Of a stretch of DNA of 64,000 nucleotides, positions 53,925 to 64,000 are shown in pieces. The notes under the pieces were generated by a model. The model saw only the letters and a program-made list of their open reading frames with translations. It ran no database searches and was not told the origin of the DNA. A program made the position numbers and the translations under genes. Position 1 is the stretch's first letter, and each line of letters starts with the position of its first letter. Source of the stretch: Rheum nobile (lineage: Eukaryota; Streptophyta; Magnoliopsida; Caryophyllales; Polygonaceae); contig WOAB01000723.1 of assembly GCA_027886185.1 (NCBI GenBank), positions 1,116,001 through 1,180,000 on the forward strand, given 5' to 3'.

Positions 53925-55371
53925 TTTTAGGCACCAAAATGGGTATTTCTTGTTAATTTTTCTACTTATAAAGACTTTTTCCATAAAAAAATACTTATTT
54001 TTTCCAGCTTCTCATATCACCCAAATTTAAAATTTTAAAAGCTATTTTTCAATAAAAAATACATTACATGTACAAAGGGGTTTTAAAGACATCAGTCAAA
54101 CGAAATCTTAAATTTCTTAATAGTTATAAAAATGGCTAAAATGACCTTCTTTACTAGACGGAGGGAGAGTATCTCAACGTCTAATACTAAAGAAAAAAAT
54201 ACATAGTGTGTTTCTCTTGTTGTTTTTTTTCTTTTTTCTGTTTGTTGGTGGTTTGTGTTTGTTTATTGTTTGTCGGTCTTTCTGACAACCGTTATTTTCG
54301 GTCTCTCAAAATTTGTAATTTTGAATTGTTACCTTATCAAAAAATAAATAAAAAATACATAATTTTTTTTAAACCTGCCCCTCCTTTTTTCGAATGGAGT
54401 ATTTATTTTATGTTTTTTCTAGTGTGTTCCTGGGTATATAATTACTTATTTGGATTTAGTAATAATCTTTTTTAAAAAAATTAGCATTTCTACTTTAGAA
54501 AATAATTTTTAAAACTTAACTTCTTTTCTTTGATGACAAAAATTAAAAAAACAGTTTGTTGTAATAAAGAAAAGACAAAAAAAATATGAGGAATCAGCGA
54601 AGTACCCATTAGTCTGAATCCTAAACCACAGCCGGCGAATGTGGGCATTTTCCTCTTATTCCCCCCTTATATAAAACCCAGCCCCTACTCTTTTGCCACG
54701 TGGATTCATCCCACGCCTCCACGTAATTATTTACTCTGTTCCGTTACTGCTCCTCTATTAGTGTAAGCTGTAGCTGTGTGACTGTCCTTTTCCTGCACAT
54801 GATAATTGTATCAAGTATCATCACTTGTCTTCAACCTCCTCCAACAGTCACCAAATTGTAGCAGATGTTCAAACATTAATCTTCCTTCCAATTGGATAAT
54901 TACTGCCCGTCATTAGCAGTTTAATAATGCATGTATTTATAGCCTGATCATTCTCAAAAAATGATCCTGCACACAAGTTTCTACACAGATAAGTGCATGT
55001 TGAAAGAGAGCTTGCTTGCTCTGAACAAATTCAACCAAGCTTGGTTGTTCTCCATTTTTAGCGCTTTCATTTTGACCATATGAAACATGATCAACATTCT
55101 GCAGGTCTGCTATAAGAAGGCATAGAAAATTCACTTTCTTGGTAGTAAACTAAGCACCAAAATCAGGTTCAAGTTGAATCAATATACTTGAACCACAACT
55201 CAAACATCTATCCTTAATATACTAATCTGGTGGTCATTGTGCATGCCTGTATGACATGTCACGGAAAAAAGTTCCATACGTCCTTGGTGGCGTGAAGTTG
55301 CTGAAAATAGAACGGTGTCATTTAGGAGGGCGGCATTGACTGACTGCAAAAGCGAGCAGAGGGGTGATGAA
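53925..55371. other. Intergenic region downstream of the AP2 gene, with a promoter-like motif cluster
   Basis: AT-rich to about 54600. The part nearest 55371 will include the AP2 3' UTR; no poly(A) signal was confidently placed. TTATATAAAA at 54667-54676 and a G-box CACGTG at 54697-54702 resemble a plant core promoter, but no ORF follows on the plus strand. Confidence 0.5.
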
Positions 55372-57774
55372 TCATAAACCCATCGTAGTAATTGAAGAGT
55401 TGGGGAATCCTGATGATGCTGCATTAGGGAAGACTTGCACTGGATCGATCATTGCTGTGCCATGGTGCCCACCACTGTGATACTGCCATGCCCAGTTTGT
55501 CCAGCCCTGATCAAATTCGGTCGACTTCTCTGCTGCTCTTTCCTGCACGTCCAAGTAAGCGCCAATCAGTGTTCTGCAATGCTACAGCCAACCTTCATTT
55601 ATACTGATACATAGCAAGGTCATCCATCACAACTCAAAAGGGGGAAAGAAGTCGGATTTTGCAAAACTCCAGCCAGGTGGCGAGGCTTGGCCACAAAATG
55701 CTTGATTCTGGACCAAACCCAGAATAAACAGGACCTTCTACGAAGTGAATAACAATTATTACCTCTGTTCTTGCATTATCAGCAGCAAGGCTACCATAAT
55801 CAGTATGAGGGGCAAAGCAGTTGATGCCGAAATCATTGTTTTTCTCACCCTCAACAGAGAAAGTACTTATACCCAAGCTTAGATCAAGGGTATGAGGGTT
55901 ACCTGCAGTAAGTATCAGTTAGAGTTTTTTTCGAGTCCAGATATATCAGAAAGACGAAAATTGGTAGAACAGGGAGTTTGAACATTCTAACCTTCAAGAT
56001 CTGCCTTGGGAATAAACTCCTCCACATATGAGCTTGCATCAAAGTTAGTGATGGCTTCCTTTCCATTGCATTGAAGAGCAGCCTTGTCATATGCCCTGAT
56101 TCCAGTTAAGACTCATAAGACTATTATCATTCGAATTTATTAGAACCGGAGAAATTAGAACATTTAGGGGATAAGATATGGTAATCTGTCAAGACCTTGC
56201 AGCATCTATTTCACTGTCATACAGACCAAGATATATGTACCTGCAAGCAAGAATCGCACATTATCATTAACAAAGGATTTCATCAGGGACATTTTGATGC
56301 CTAAGGTAGAAATGAAGTACACTGGCAAAGATCATATTTCGGATTGGGAGCGTGTCTTACTTTTTGCCCAAGAGCTGCCCCATCCGGGCTTCCCACCTCC
56401 CACATTTGTGCAGAGTTACACCCCGGTACTTTGAGCTTCCCCTAGAGAACCCGGTGCTCTGGCGACGAAGAATGTGCACAAACTCTTCTTTTGTCAAGTT
56501 CTTCATCTGAAATAATGGTAAGGCGAAAAGGTTCATAACAGATTGTACATGATTTACCATCACAAGCAACAATATCACAGCAAACCCACTTGTTTAAGAT
56601 CATCTTCATAATCACTAATATCAAAATTGATGTCCGCTTCGACTCCACGGAACTTGACAGCCGCTCTGTCATATGCCCTGATCCAAACATTTTCAAATTC
56701 ATTCAACATATATCAGTCAAGTTTTCAAAATCCTCGTATATCAAAATTACTTCAGATCTTTTATCCTTTACCTAGCAGCAGCATGGGCAGTATCAAATCC
56801 CCCTGGAAGTGGAAACACAGCAATCACCATAAGAAAATCAGGAAAAAAAAAATTGAACAAAACCAAGTACAGTCACAAGCCACAAGCTGAATCTATTAAA
56901 TCAGCATCAGCTAGGCCTGTGATTTGAAATTTTCCTTACCCAAATACACTTGCTTCCCACAGTCCCTGCACAATCCAATACACATGCATTTTAGACATTC
57001 AAATAAACACTTCAAATAAATACATGATTACTGGAAGTGAGATAAATTGCAGAACAGTTATTTTGTCTACTAAAAGCATTAAACATCCCATGGTACAAAA
57101 ATCTGTTCATATAACACATTGCTGCTTTAAAAAGGAAAAAGATAAAAAGAAATCCCTCGAATTTTATTTTTTTTCCTGTCGGAGAAGACAAAATCATCAC
57201 AACAAATTAAAGTAAATAGTTGAAAGAGAAAGATTAAACTAAACAAAGTAGCTCAATTATCAATTACCTAATCGCACAACATATAAGACCCTAATTAGTA
57301 ATCACCAATCCGATTCAAACAAGGTATAAACATGGAAGTTAGGTTGTTAGAGAGGACAAAGAGAAAAGCAAACCAAATATGAGATTCCCATCTTCCAGTC
57401 CGGCGATAGAAAGTAACGCCACGATACTGAGAGCTCCGGGAACGGGGTCCACGGCGGCTCTTCTTGACCTGCTGCTTCTGGGCCTGGGCCAGAGACCGGA
57501 CATCAAGAGGCCCAACAAGGCCCACATTGGCATAAGAGCGGCCCCGCAATTGGTGGGGCCCACGCTCGTCGTCGCCCTCCGTCCTAAGTCGGCTATCGCG
57601 GTCCCCTCCGTTGACCGGAAACAGGTCTCTGGTCACGAATCCGCCTGGAGTCCCTCGATCCTCCTCCCAGACGCCGCCTCCGCCCATCAGAATGTCAAAA
57701 CAGTAAGCGGCGGGGGCGGAGGAGTCGGCAGAACTGGGAGGGGAGGAAAACGAGAGATTGAGATCCAGCTGCAT
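55372..57774 (-). CDS. euAP2-type transcription factor (AP2/TOE-like), nine coding exons, 383 aa
   Basis: Nuclear DNA-binding regulator of the APETALA2/TARGET OF EAT group, which controls flowering time and floral organ identity (family knowledge). Coding exons on the minus strand are 57774-57374, 56965-56940, 56802-56772, 56677-56590, 56506-56361, 56240-56196, 56095-55992, 55902-55763 and 55542-55372. All introns are GT-AG and phases join, giving 1152 nt. The N-terminus MQLDLNLSF carries an EAR-like repression motif, followed by TRDLFP and a basic nuclear signal KKSRRGPRSRS (about 104-114). AP2 domain 1 (about 115-180) has SQYRGVTFYRRTGRWESHIW. AP2 domain 2 (about 206-270) has SSKYRGVTLHKCGRWEARMG. 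A second EAR-like LDLSLG follows at about 288. Exon 9 holds a miR172 site. The start at 57774 is preferred over an upstream in-frame ATG (57873) because a TATA-like TTAAATA lies between them. The last exon is short, so the C-terminus is compact. AP2 versus TOE3 subgroup is unresolved. Confidence 0.93.
55404..55424 (-). promoter_or_regulatory. miR172 target site in AP2 exon 9
   Basis: The coding strand reads ATGCAGCATCATCAGGATTC plus one C, matching miR172 over nearly the whole 21 nt. It encodes the NAASSGF stretch, the conserved site location in euAP2 genes. It implies post-transcriptional repression by miR172. Confidence 0.93.
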
Positions 57775-57838
57775 TGCTGTAAAGGAAAAAGAGAGTGAAG
57801 GAGAGAGTTGAGGGGAGGAAGATTGCGAATGTGTGGGG

Positions 57839-57846
57839 TATTTAAG
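57839..57846 (-). promoter_or_regulatory. TATA-like element of the AP2 gene (candidate)
   Basis: The minus strand reads GCTTAAATACC about 70 bp upstream of the preferred ATG, with a CT-rich stretch between, typical of a plant 5' leader. TTTACAG just before the ATG could alternatively be a splice acceptor of a 5' UTR intron. Confidence 0.4.
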
Positions 57847-57879
57847 CAGCGAAGAAGAGAGAGAATATTGCATAACAGA

Positions 57880-59100
57880 GTTTGTTGTGATCGGAAATTG
57901 AAAAAGAGAAAAGAAAATCGTTTGTTAGGAGAAATTGGCAAGTAACGACAAAAGAGGGTAACTCGCTGTGACATTTTTGTTTTTTGTTGGGGGGGATACC
58001 TATGGATACAGCGGAGTCTTATTATTGTGGTAATGCCAACTTGGTAACTGGGTTTTGGAGGGAAAAAAGGCCCTCTCAAATTACCGCGTACTCAATGTGC
58101 ATACGAATAGTACAATTCAAGCATCCATCGTCGTTCATTTCTTCCCCAAGTTTGGCCAAAAATGTATCTCTAGTGAATTGCCTAGTTCACGGAAATAACA
58201 AGATATGATGTGATCCGAGATTCTACGCCGCTAAAGAAGAACAATATATCAAGTCAATTTCATACTTCTCAGATCTTCAGAACATATTTTAGCATTTTGG
58301 CTCGTTTGGAGACTATAGAAGTCCGTTTGGTGTAAATCAAGATTCGTCAAAAAGCTCTTTTAATTCTCTACAACTTTGATGTTCAACAATATTGTCAAAT
58401 CATCCTCCACAATGTTCGAAATTAATGATCTTCACAGCAACAACAAATCTGATAGATTTCTCATTACCGCATCTTCAAGACATGAGTGTTTTGTCTTCCA
58501 AGCAATCAAAATCATACACACCAAGAGTCTTCTTTACATGAATCAAGTGGATGCCATCAAGAAAACTTTCTTCTTCTTCTCCTATCATCATCAATGTTTG
58601 GCCATTTGAAGAGTCTTTTTTATTCCTATTTAAGCTAGGGTTTTCTTCATTGTTCGAATAAGCTTAAGTTGAGGGTTTTGAAAAATGTTTGAGTGATTCA
58701 AACCCTCGGATTTGGAGTGATTCCATTTCCACCGTTGGTGAGTTTCAACACGTTCTTGTGAGTTTATCAAGAACAACCAAGTCAATTTCTTTGGTGTGTT
58801 CATCCTTAGACGTTGATTTGTCTTTCGAGTTCCTTTGGTGCGTTTATCCAATTGAACGTCGAGTGTCTGTCTTGCTCAAGTTCTTTAATAAAAGCATATT
58901 GTGTCTCAGTGTACCCTCATTTCAATTCAGCATAGATACTTCAAATTTTGTAATTCTTGGAGATTTCAACGGAAAAGGACTTCTTCGACACAGACACGAG
59001 ACAATAACGATTTGATTGTCATCAACATCAATTCTTTTGTTTTACTCTACGCTGGTTGAAAAGTTTATTTTCATGTTTATTGGGTTTGTAATAATCCATT
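57880..59100. other. Region upstream of the AP2 gene, no gene recognised
   Basis: It should contain the AP2 promoter. Several frames of 70-110 codons occur (for example 58689-59015 plus), but none has a recognisable domain. I see no transposon ends here. Confidence 0.55.
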
Positions 59101-59787
59101 TGTTGAAAGTGCGGCATAGTTTTGCGGAAAGGGAAAGTAGCTTCCCACATCGGTTTCATGGGGCTGAATTTTGCAATATATATAGTGGGGTATACTTGGG
59201 ACTATTAGTTTTGTTAAGAAAGGTCTCCCTCAGGCGTGTTGCTGCTGCTGCCCGGCCGAGCTCGAGGCGCAGTGCGGCCACATTTTACGAACTTAATTAA
59301 TTTTTTAAGGTTTTAAGATTTCAGATTTGTAATGTTATTTTTTATCTGTAACTTCCGATTTCTATTCATTCGTTATCTTTTAGATTTGTTTTGGAAAAAC
59401 TTAACTTTATAACTTCTTGAGCCCCAAGATTTGCTATCCCTAAACCGATTTTCTACCCTATAAAAAGAGATCGTTTTCTGTCTTTAAAGAACACAAAATT
59501 TCAACTCTCTCTAAAATTCGGTTTTTGGCTCTGAGCATACCCGGTGATTCCAACCCTCCTTTGGCGAGTGCATGCGATCGGTGGGTGATATGTGATCATT
59601 GGGGGCGACGCCTTGTCTGACTTTGCACTGCGGGTCAGGGTGAATTCACTTCTAAGGCAGTGGACATTACACCACGCCACAACAACGTTTTCAAAGCGAT
59701 TCTACAATTGTTTCCAAGTAAGGTTTTGTTTCCATCTCATTCTGGTTTCGACTAACAATTTAGAAGCGAATTTTGTTACAATCCAGA
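59101..59787 (+). repeat. copia-3 presumed 5' LTR and leader (boundary uncertain)
   Basis: It starts TGTTGAAAG. TATATATAG (about 59174) and CCTATAAAAAG (59457-59467) are possible promoter elements. The expected TGGTATCAGAGC primer site is absent or mutated. Confidence 0.4.
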
Positions 59788-61412
59788 ATGGCCATGCTTC
59801 CCTACTACAAACCATTGTTGGATCTCTCAAAGCTTGAACCTTTGGAAGGGATGAATTACAAGCGATGGTCCCAGAAGATGATGATCTTCTTCGAACCACT
59901 GATGTTGACTACCTTCTCATGCAATCGGCCCCCAAATCTGCAACGGCCCATATTGCAACAACCCCTACTGTTGCCGCCATCACAAACACTGCAGAAACGG
60001 TGAGAATGTGGGTCCAACTGAAGATAAGGTGGCCAAACAATATGAAATTGATAATAAGTTGGTTCGGGGTCATTGTGATACCCCGTATTTCTGTAAGGTT
60101 ATTTTGGGAATTTTGGGGATTTTCCCGAACACCCGTTTTGTACGTCGGATTTAATTCAGGAAGTTTGAGACATTCTGTAATGTTCTCAATATCTGTAATA
60201 TTTTTCTAAGTGAAATAAAATACAGACGACGTACTTTGAATCTTAAATACTCGTTCGTGTACGATTATTTTTATCCCAAGTTAAGTCGATATCGTCCAAA
60301 AGCTGAGAAGGGCAAAGCCACGGTGGCGGCGACCGCCGCAATTAAGGCGGCGACCGCCGCAAAGGGCTCGAGGCAACAGTGCCCTCGTCTTATAGATGGG
60401 CGTGAAGACCAGAAAACGACGACCGCCGCATTAAGGGCGGCGACCGCCGTAAGTTGCCCGCCGTAGTGGTTTTGTGAGGCGGCGACCTGGGTGAAACGCG
60501 GCGACCACCGCGAGCTAGCTAGGGGGTAATACACAGTGGTCGCAGACGAGCCTCTAGCAGCGCCGATTTAGCCCTGCTACGCCGCGTCTAGGCCATCATT
60601 GTGCTCCCTTGTGATCTGGCTATAAAAGGAGAGGCTTGGGGGTCGGATTCGAGCACAAATCAAAGCTCAACCCTCAAATTTCTCTCTCGCCGAAATTGTT
60701 GTGCCTCGCCGGATTTCTTGGAGGTGATCGCCGGTGTTGTGTGGTGTTGTTCCAGTGGCCCTTGTGAAGCTTTTGGGTAGCCTTTGAAGGTTAGAACCCA
60801 AAGCAAGTCGAAAGGAGGCCAAGTCGCGTACCATTTGGTGAGTTTTTCTCGCCGTTTTGTTTTGGGACTCTTCACGGCGACCGCCGTGTTCATGGCGGCG
60901 ACCGCCGTGATGAACCGCGGCGCCCGCCGCGATTAACCCGGCGATCGCCGCCAGAGGGCAGAATGCCTATTTTGGCCTCGGCCTTGGTGGTCGCCTTTCG
61001 GGTGTTGTTCCTTTCGATTTCTTTCGTTTGTGCTCATTTATGTCGAATCTAACTTAGGGTTTCTTTATGGGACGATTCGAAGGAATCTGTGTGCCAGATC
61101 TGTTCCTGTGTCGAGCTCGGAATCCCGTCGTTAGGCTTCGTTCAAACTCTGTGGATTAAGGCAAGTGGCGGTTCGCTCTTGTTCATCGTTCCATATTTAC
61201 ATTAATTATCAGTTGTTTATCTGAGTAATTAATTTGGAATGATTATTGTGTTTGTCTGGAAATGGTTTTATAAACTATTTTAGAAACTGTAATAATGACA
61301 TTATCATAGGTTGTATATCTGTTAGAACAATGCCATATATGTGATAATTACCGTGATGTATTGTTGTGAATTTAATCTTAATGCTAGAATAGCATGTGGG
61401 TTAATAGGAAAA

Positions 61413-61607
61413 CTAATCCAAGTAAGGATTAGCCGTTTCTATTATCTCTATGTTTAAGTTGATTGCCTGGATGGCTTTAATGTGAATAATTGATGTGTTA
61501 GACTGTTTAGTTAGCACGAGTGTTCGTAGGAACGCTAATCCAAATAAGGATTAGTCGTTTCTTTTTAACTTAATGTTCGTAGGAACGCAAATCCAAGTAA
61601 GGATTTG
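61413..61607 (+). repeat. Three hairpin repeats in the solo LTR
   Basis: The stems are CTAATCC/GGATTAG (61413-61432), CTAATCC/GGATTAG (61535-61554) and CAAATCC/GGATTTG (61588-61607). Each has a 6-base loop of the AARTAA type and is followed by CGTTTCT. The last two are preceded by GTTCGTAGGAACG. Confidence 0.85.
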
Positions 61608-61726
61608 TCGTTTCTTTAAATCGTAATACTCCTCGGGTTAATTTCCGAATAATAATTTAAGGGTCATGACCTATGCTTCCTATCCACCTTTAAGGATCTG
61701 AAGTGTTTAAGCGCCTTGCTAGCGCA

Positions 61727-61862
61727 ATTGGGTGAACATAATTGTCACCCTGTGTATTAAGCACCTAGCTAGTGCAATTGGGGTGGACGTAACTATCACC
61801 CTGTAAATTAAAGTGTAAGCACTGTGGCAGTGTAATCTGGGTGAACGTAAGGTCACCCTGTG
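61727..61862 (+). repeat. Tandem GGGTGAACGTAA..TCACCCTGT repeats in the solo LTR
   Basis: Three consecutive ~45-55-bp units each carry GGGTGRACRTAA followed within 8-10 bases by TCACCCTGT. Each unit can pair with itself. The same array occurs in both TRGAG-2 LTRs (39218-39300, 44633-44717). Confidence 0.75.
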
Positions 61863-64000
61863 TAATAATAACTTCCGTTGTTACTCAGAATAATATTAAG
61901 CCTCGTGTGTGTGTGTGTGTGTGTGTTTGTGTGTTGTTTTACTTTGGGTCGGCATTATGGTCACCCTAACTTTTAAAACTTTGTTGTCGCGCTTAATAAT
62001 ATTAATATATAACGTAATGTGGGTTTTGGAATTTAATAAGATAAAGTGCCCGAGTGCACAAGATTAATATACCTTTGGCGAGTAGTGCAGCTAAGTAAAT
62101 AGTGCAGCTAGGAAAGCTCGTCTTGACTTTTGATCAGAGTACGTTCTCTTTCCAATCTGGATTCGATGTATGCGGTGAGGTTGGTTGTGAACCGAAACAT
62201 CTAAGTCAGCTTTTAAATCATTAATGTCTGTTGTCTGATTCTTTAAACGTTCCAGATTTATCATATTTCCTTAAGACTCAATTCCTTTGGAGTCTTCTTT
62301 CGGGTCGATTTCTGTAAAGATTCAGTCTTCCAGAATCTTCTCTTGTGCATGCCTTTTGTCATATTCAAGTATAGTATGGTGGTTGACTAACGTACTCGAC
62401 TTTTATTCGAGAGACGAGGAGTCTAACCTAATACGACTACTTTGAACCTTCTGCTTTGTACCCTTGCATAGTCTATTCAGTAGACTAACCAACCGCAATT
62501 GTTCTCTGCATGGTTGGCTGGTGTCATCCGTTCGATTCGGTACATCAGATAGAGCGAAGATATGAGGAGACTAGATTGACTATGAAGACAACGGTTATTT
62601 TTGGATGTTTTAATAATTATCTTTTAATCAGGTTGAGATCCTTGGGCAGATGATCATTACGATCATAACCCTTTTTGTAAGATTTCAAGAAAGACTTCCG
62701 CTGTAACTTATTTACTCTGTGATGTATTTAAAAAGACTTTCGATGTACTTTGTTTAAACTCTGTATCTGTCCTATTCGGGATTGGGATGTAATCTCGTGA
62801 CTCATGTTTTATATGAATAAAGTTATCATTTTGTATCCTTTGTATCTCATAATTGTATTTAAACGGTAAAGCCTTGGGTGATCTCGATAAGAAACACTGA
62901 GGTCACTGGTGGTAATACATTTCCAAATGGGTTAAGATTTGGGGGTGTTACAGTCATCTGTTGAGTCACGTTTCAAACCCAATATTTGATCTTCTAGCTA
63001 CTCACAAATCTACAAAGGAGATGTGGGACTTGTTGGAAACCAAGTACGCTACTGATGATGCTGGGAAAAAGAAGTATGTTGTGGAAAGTTTATGCAGTTC
63101 AAGATGGTGGATGACAAGCCAATCATGACCCAAGTCCATGAGTACGAGAATCTGGTTGTTGATATCCTCGTTGAAGGGATGAAGATGTGTGAAGTGTTGC
63201 AAGCCAACTTCCTGATCGGAAAGTTGTCTGACTCTTAGGCAAACTACCGCAACCATCTGAAGCACAAGAAGAAGACTTGACAGTGGTGGAACTCGTGAGC
63301 CACATGAATATCGAAGAGGCCAATCGCCTCAAAGATAAGCCTGCTCCTAGACCTAATGAAAATTCGGTTAAGGCTAACCTTGTAGAGTTCTCTTCCAAAT
63401 ATGACAAGTTCAAAAAGAAGAATACAAATTATGGATAGAAGAAGGACAAAGTTCAGAACAATAAGGGGGCAAATTTCGAGAAGCCAGGAAAGTCCCATGA
63501 CAAAACAAAGCAGGGTTGTTTTGTCTGCGGGAAGCTAGGACATCGTGCTTATCAATGCTTCTGCAAATGCAGACAACCAGAAGAACGCTCCAAAGCCTAA
63601 CGGAGATCAAACCAAGCCACAGGCTAACCTCGCTGAAGAGAACGATTGTCATGACCACAGAGGCGAACCATGTGGGCAACAAGGTTGAGTGGTTGTTGGA
63701 CAGTGGAACAACCAAACACTTTTGTGCTGACAAGGAGTTGCTTGCTGAATTTGAAGAGGTTGCGGGGGGATAGATCAAGTCTACATGGAAAATTCCACAA
63801 TCTCTCAAGTGCTTGGGAAAGGATAGGTGTCACTGAAACTCACTTCAGGGAAGTCTCTCTTACTGCAGAATGTGCTATATGCTCCTTCCATCTGCAAATA
63901 CTTGATTTATTCTGGCTTACTTGAAATTGTTGGCATAAAACAAGTAATTAAGACTGGGAAAATAGTATTGTCTAAGAATGGTGAATATGTAGGAAACGCC

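Larger units (their letters stand above)
60074..62952 (+). mobile_element. Solo LTR of a TRGAG-family gypsy element (2879 bp)
   Basis: It starts TGTGATACCCCGTA and ends GGGGGTGTTACA. The TSD GTCAT flanks it exactly (60069-60073 and 62953-62957). It is homologous throughout to the TRGAG-2 LTRs (37577, 42951) but diverged. No internal region or second LTR is present, so it is the product of LTR-LTR recombination. TATA is at 60621. The GC dyads here are of the GGCGACCGCC type. Three hairpin repeats lie at 61413, 61535 and 61588. Confidence 0.95.
59788..63772 (+). pseudogene. copia-3 gag and protease start, frameshifted and split by a solo LTR
   Basis: Gag starts MAMLPYYKPLLDLSKLEPLE, followed by YKRWSQKM, typical of UBN2-type copia gag. 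A frameshift near 59905 moves the frame (TDVDYLLMQSAPK). The insertion at 60073 follows the VRGH position. After 62958 the domain continues (LLSHVSNPIFDLLATHKSTK, MWDLLETKYATDDAGKKKY) with another shift near 63080. It reaches a knuckle GCFVCGKLGHRAYQC and the protease motif WLLDSGTTKHFCADKELL (about 63690-63745). Several stops and shifts make it non-functional. Confidence 0.82.
59101..64000 (+). mobile_element. copia-3: degraded Ale/Retrofit-like Ty1/copia element, running off the right edge
   Basis: Gag (UBN2 type), CCHC knuckle and protease follow in order on the plus strand, and the window ends before integrase. The left end is a candidate: TGTTGAAAGTG at 59101, with TTCCCACATCGGTTTCATGG nearby, resembles the start of many plant copia LTRs. 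TATA-like sequences lie at 59175-59183 and 59458-59465. No tRNA-Met primer site was found before gag, so the 5' LTR boundary is unproven. A solo LTR splits gag at 60073. Confidence 0.72.

Noticed and set aside
55404..55424. MIR172 precursor on the plus strand
   Set aside because: The match is the target site in the AP2 coding exon. No complementary miRNA* arm is found nearby.
58376..59015. Short plus-strand ORFs upstream of AP2
   Set aside because: No domain, no codon-bias cue and no splice-consistent extension. They may be chance frames or decayed transposon sequence.

Overview
This 64 kb window comes from a flowering-plant nuclear genome, probably a dicot. The evidence is an intron-containing euAP2 transcription-factor gene with a miR172 target site, surrounded by Ty1/copia and Ty3/gypsy LTR retrotransposons and non-autonomous DNA transposons. 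The species cannot be named from sequence alone. I find one convincing host gene (AP2/TOE-like, minus strand, 55372-57774). Nearly everything else is a stack of mobile elements whose target-site duplications (TSDs) can be read directly.

Left block (1-20510): a SIRE/Maximus-like copia element (copia-1, plus strand, left end outside the window) has a degraded pol, a 621-bp Mutator-like insertion in its RT (TSD GGAATCGAC) and a frameshifted env-like ORF. Its 3' LTR is split by a gypsy-type gag-only element (TRGAG-1, 6615-20016, TSD TATAT). TRGAG-1's gag is in turn split by a second copia (copia-2, 9998-16911, TSD GAAGG, two 916-bp LTRs).

Central block (20850-51129): a long-terminal-inverted-repeat DNA element with an internal 48-bp AT-rich satellite (TSD TAAATGTA) contains a minus-strand copia (copia-m, 21823-49110, TSD CTATA). 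Copia-m carries three later insertions. These are a rearranged Athila-like element (22208-28306, TSD CACTC), an Athila-like gag-pro element (29600-36334, TSD GTATA) and a full gag-only gypsy element (TRGAG-2, 37577-45686, TSD GCACG).

Right block (51138-64000): unique or low-complexity DNA with a CT/C-rich inverted-repeat locus and a 255-bp hAT-like MITE, then the AP2 gene. After it comes a degraded Ale/Retrofit-like copia gag (copia-3), which is split by a 2.9-kb solo LTR of the TRGAG family (TSD GTCAT).

Most unusual observations: (1) the Athila-like element at 22208-28306 contains a DNA copy of an entire mature tRNA-Asp, including the post-transcriptional CCA end, at the centre of two inverted 1431-bp LTRs. 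Its other end is a 120-bp snap-back palindrome, yet the whole is bounded by a 5-bp TSD. (2) A directional GC-rich dyad (GGCG/CCGCG arms around AC or CC) recurs in two unrelated retroelement families, always in the same orientation relative to the element's sense strand, and with family-specific variants changed in concert. (3) Hairpin repeats in the TRGAG LTRs show a compensatory stem change. (4) Almost every element here is non-autonomous, including a copia lineage in which two separately inserted copies share loss of the gag N-terminal domain.
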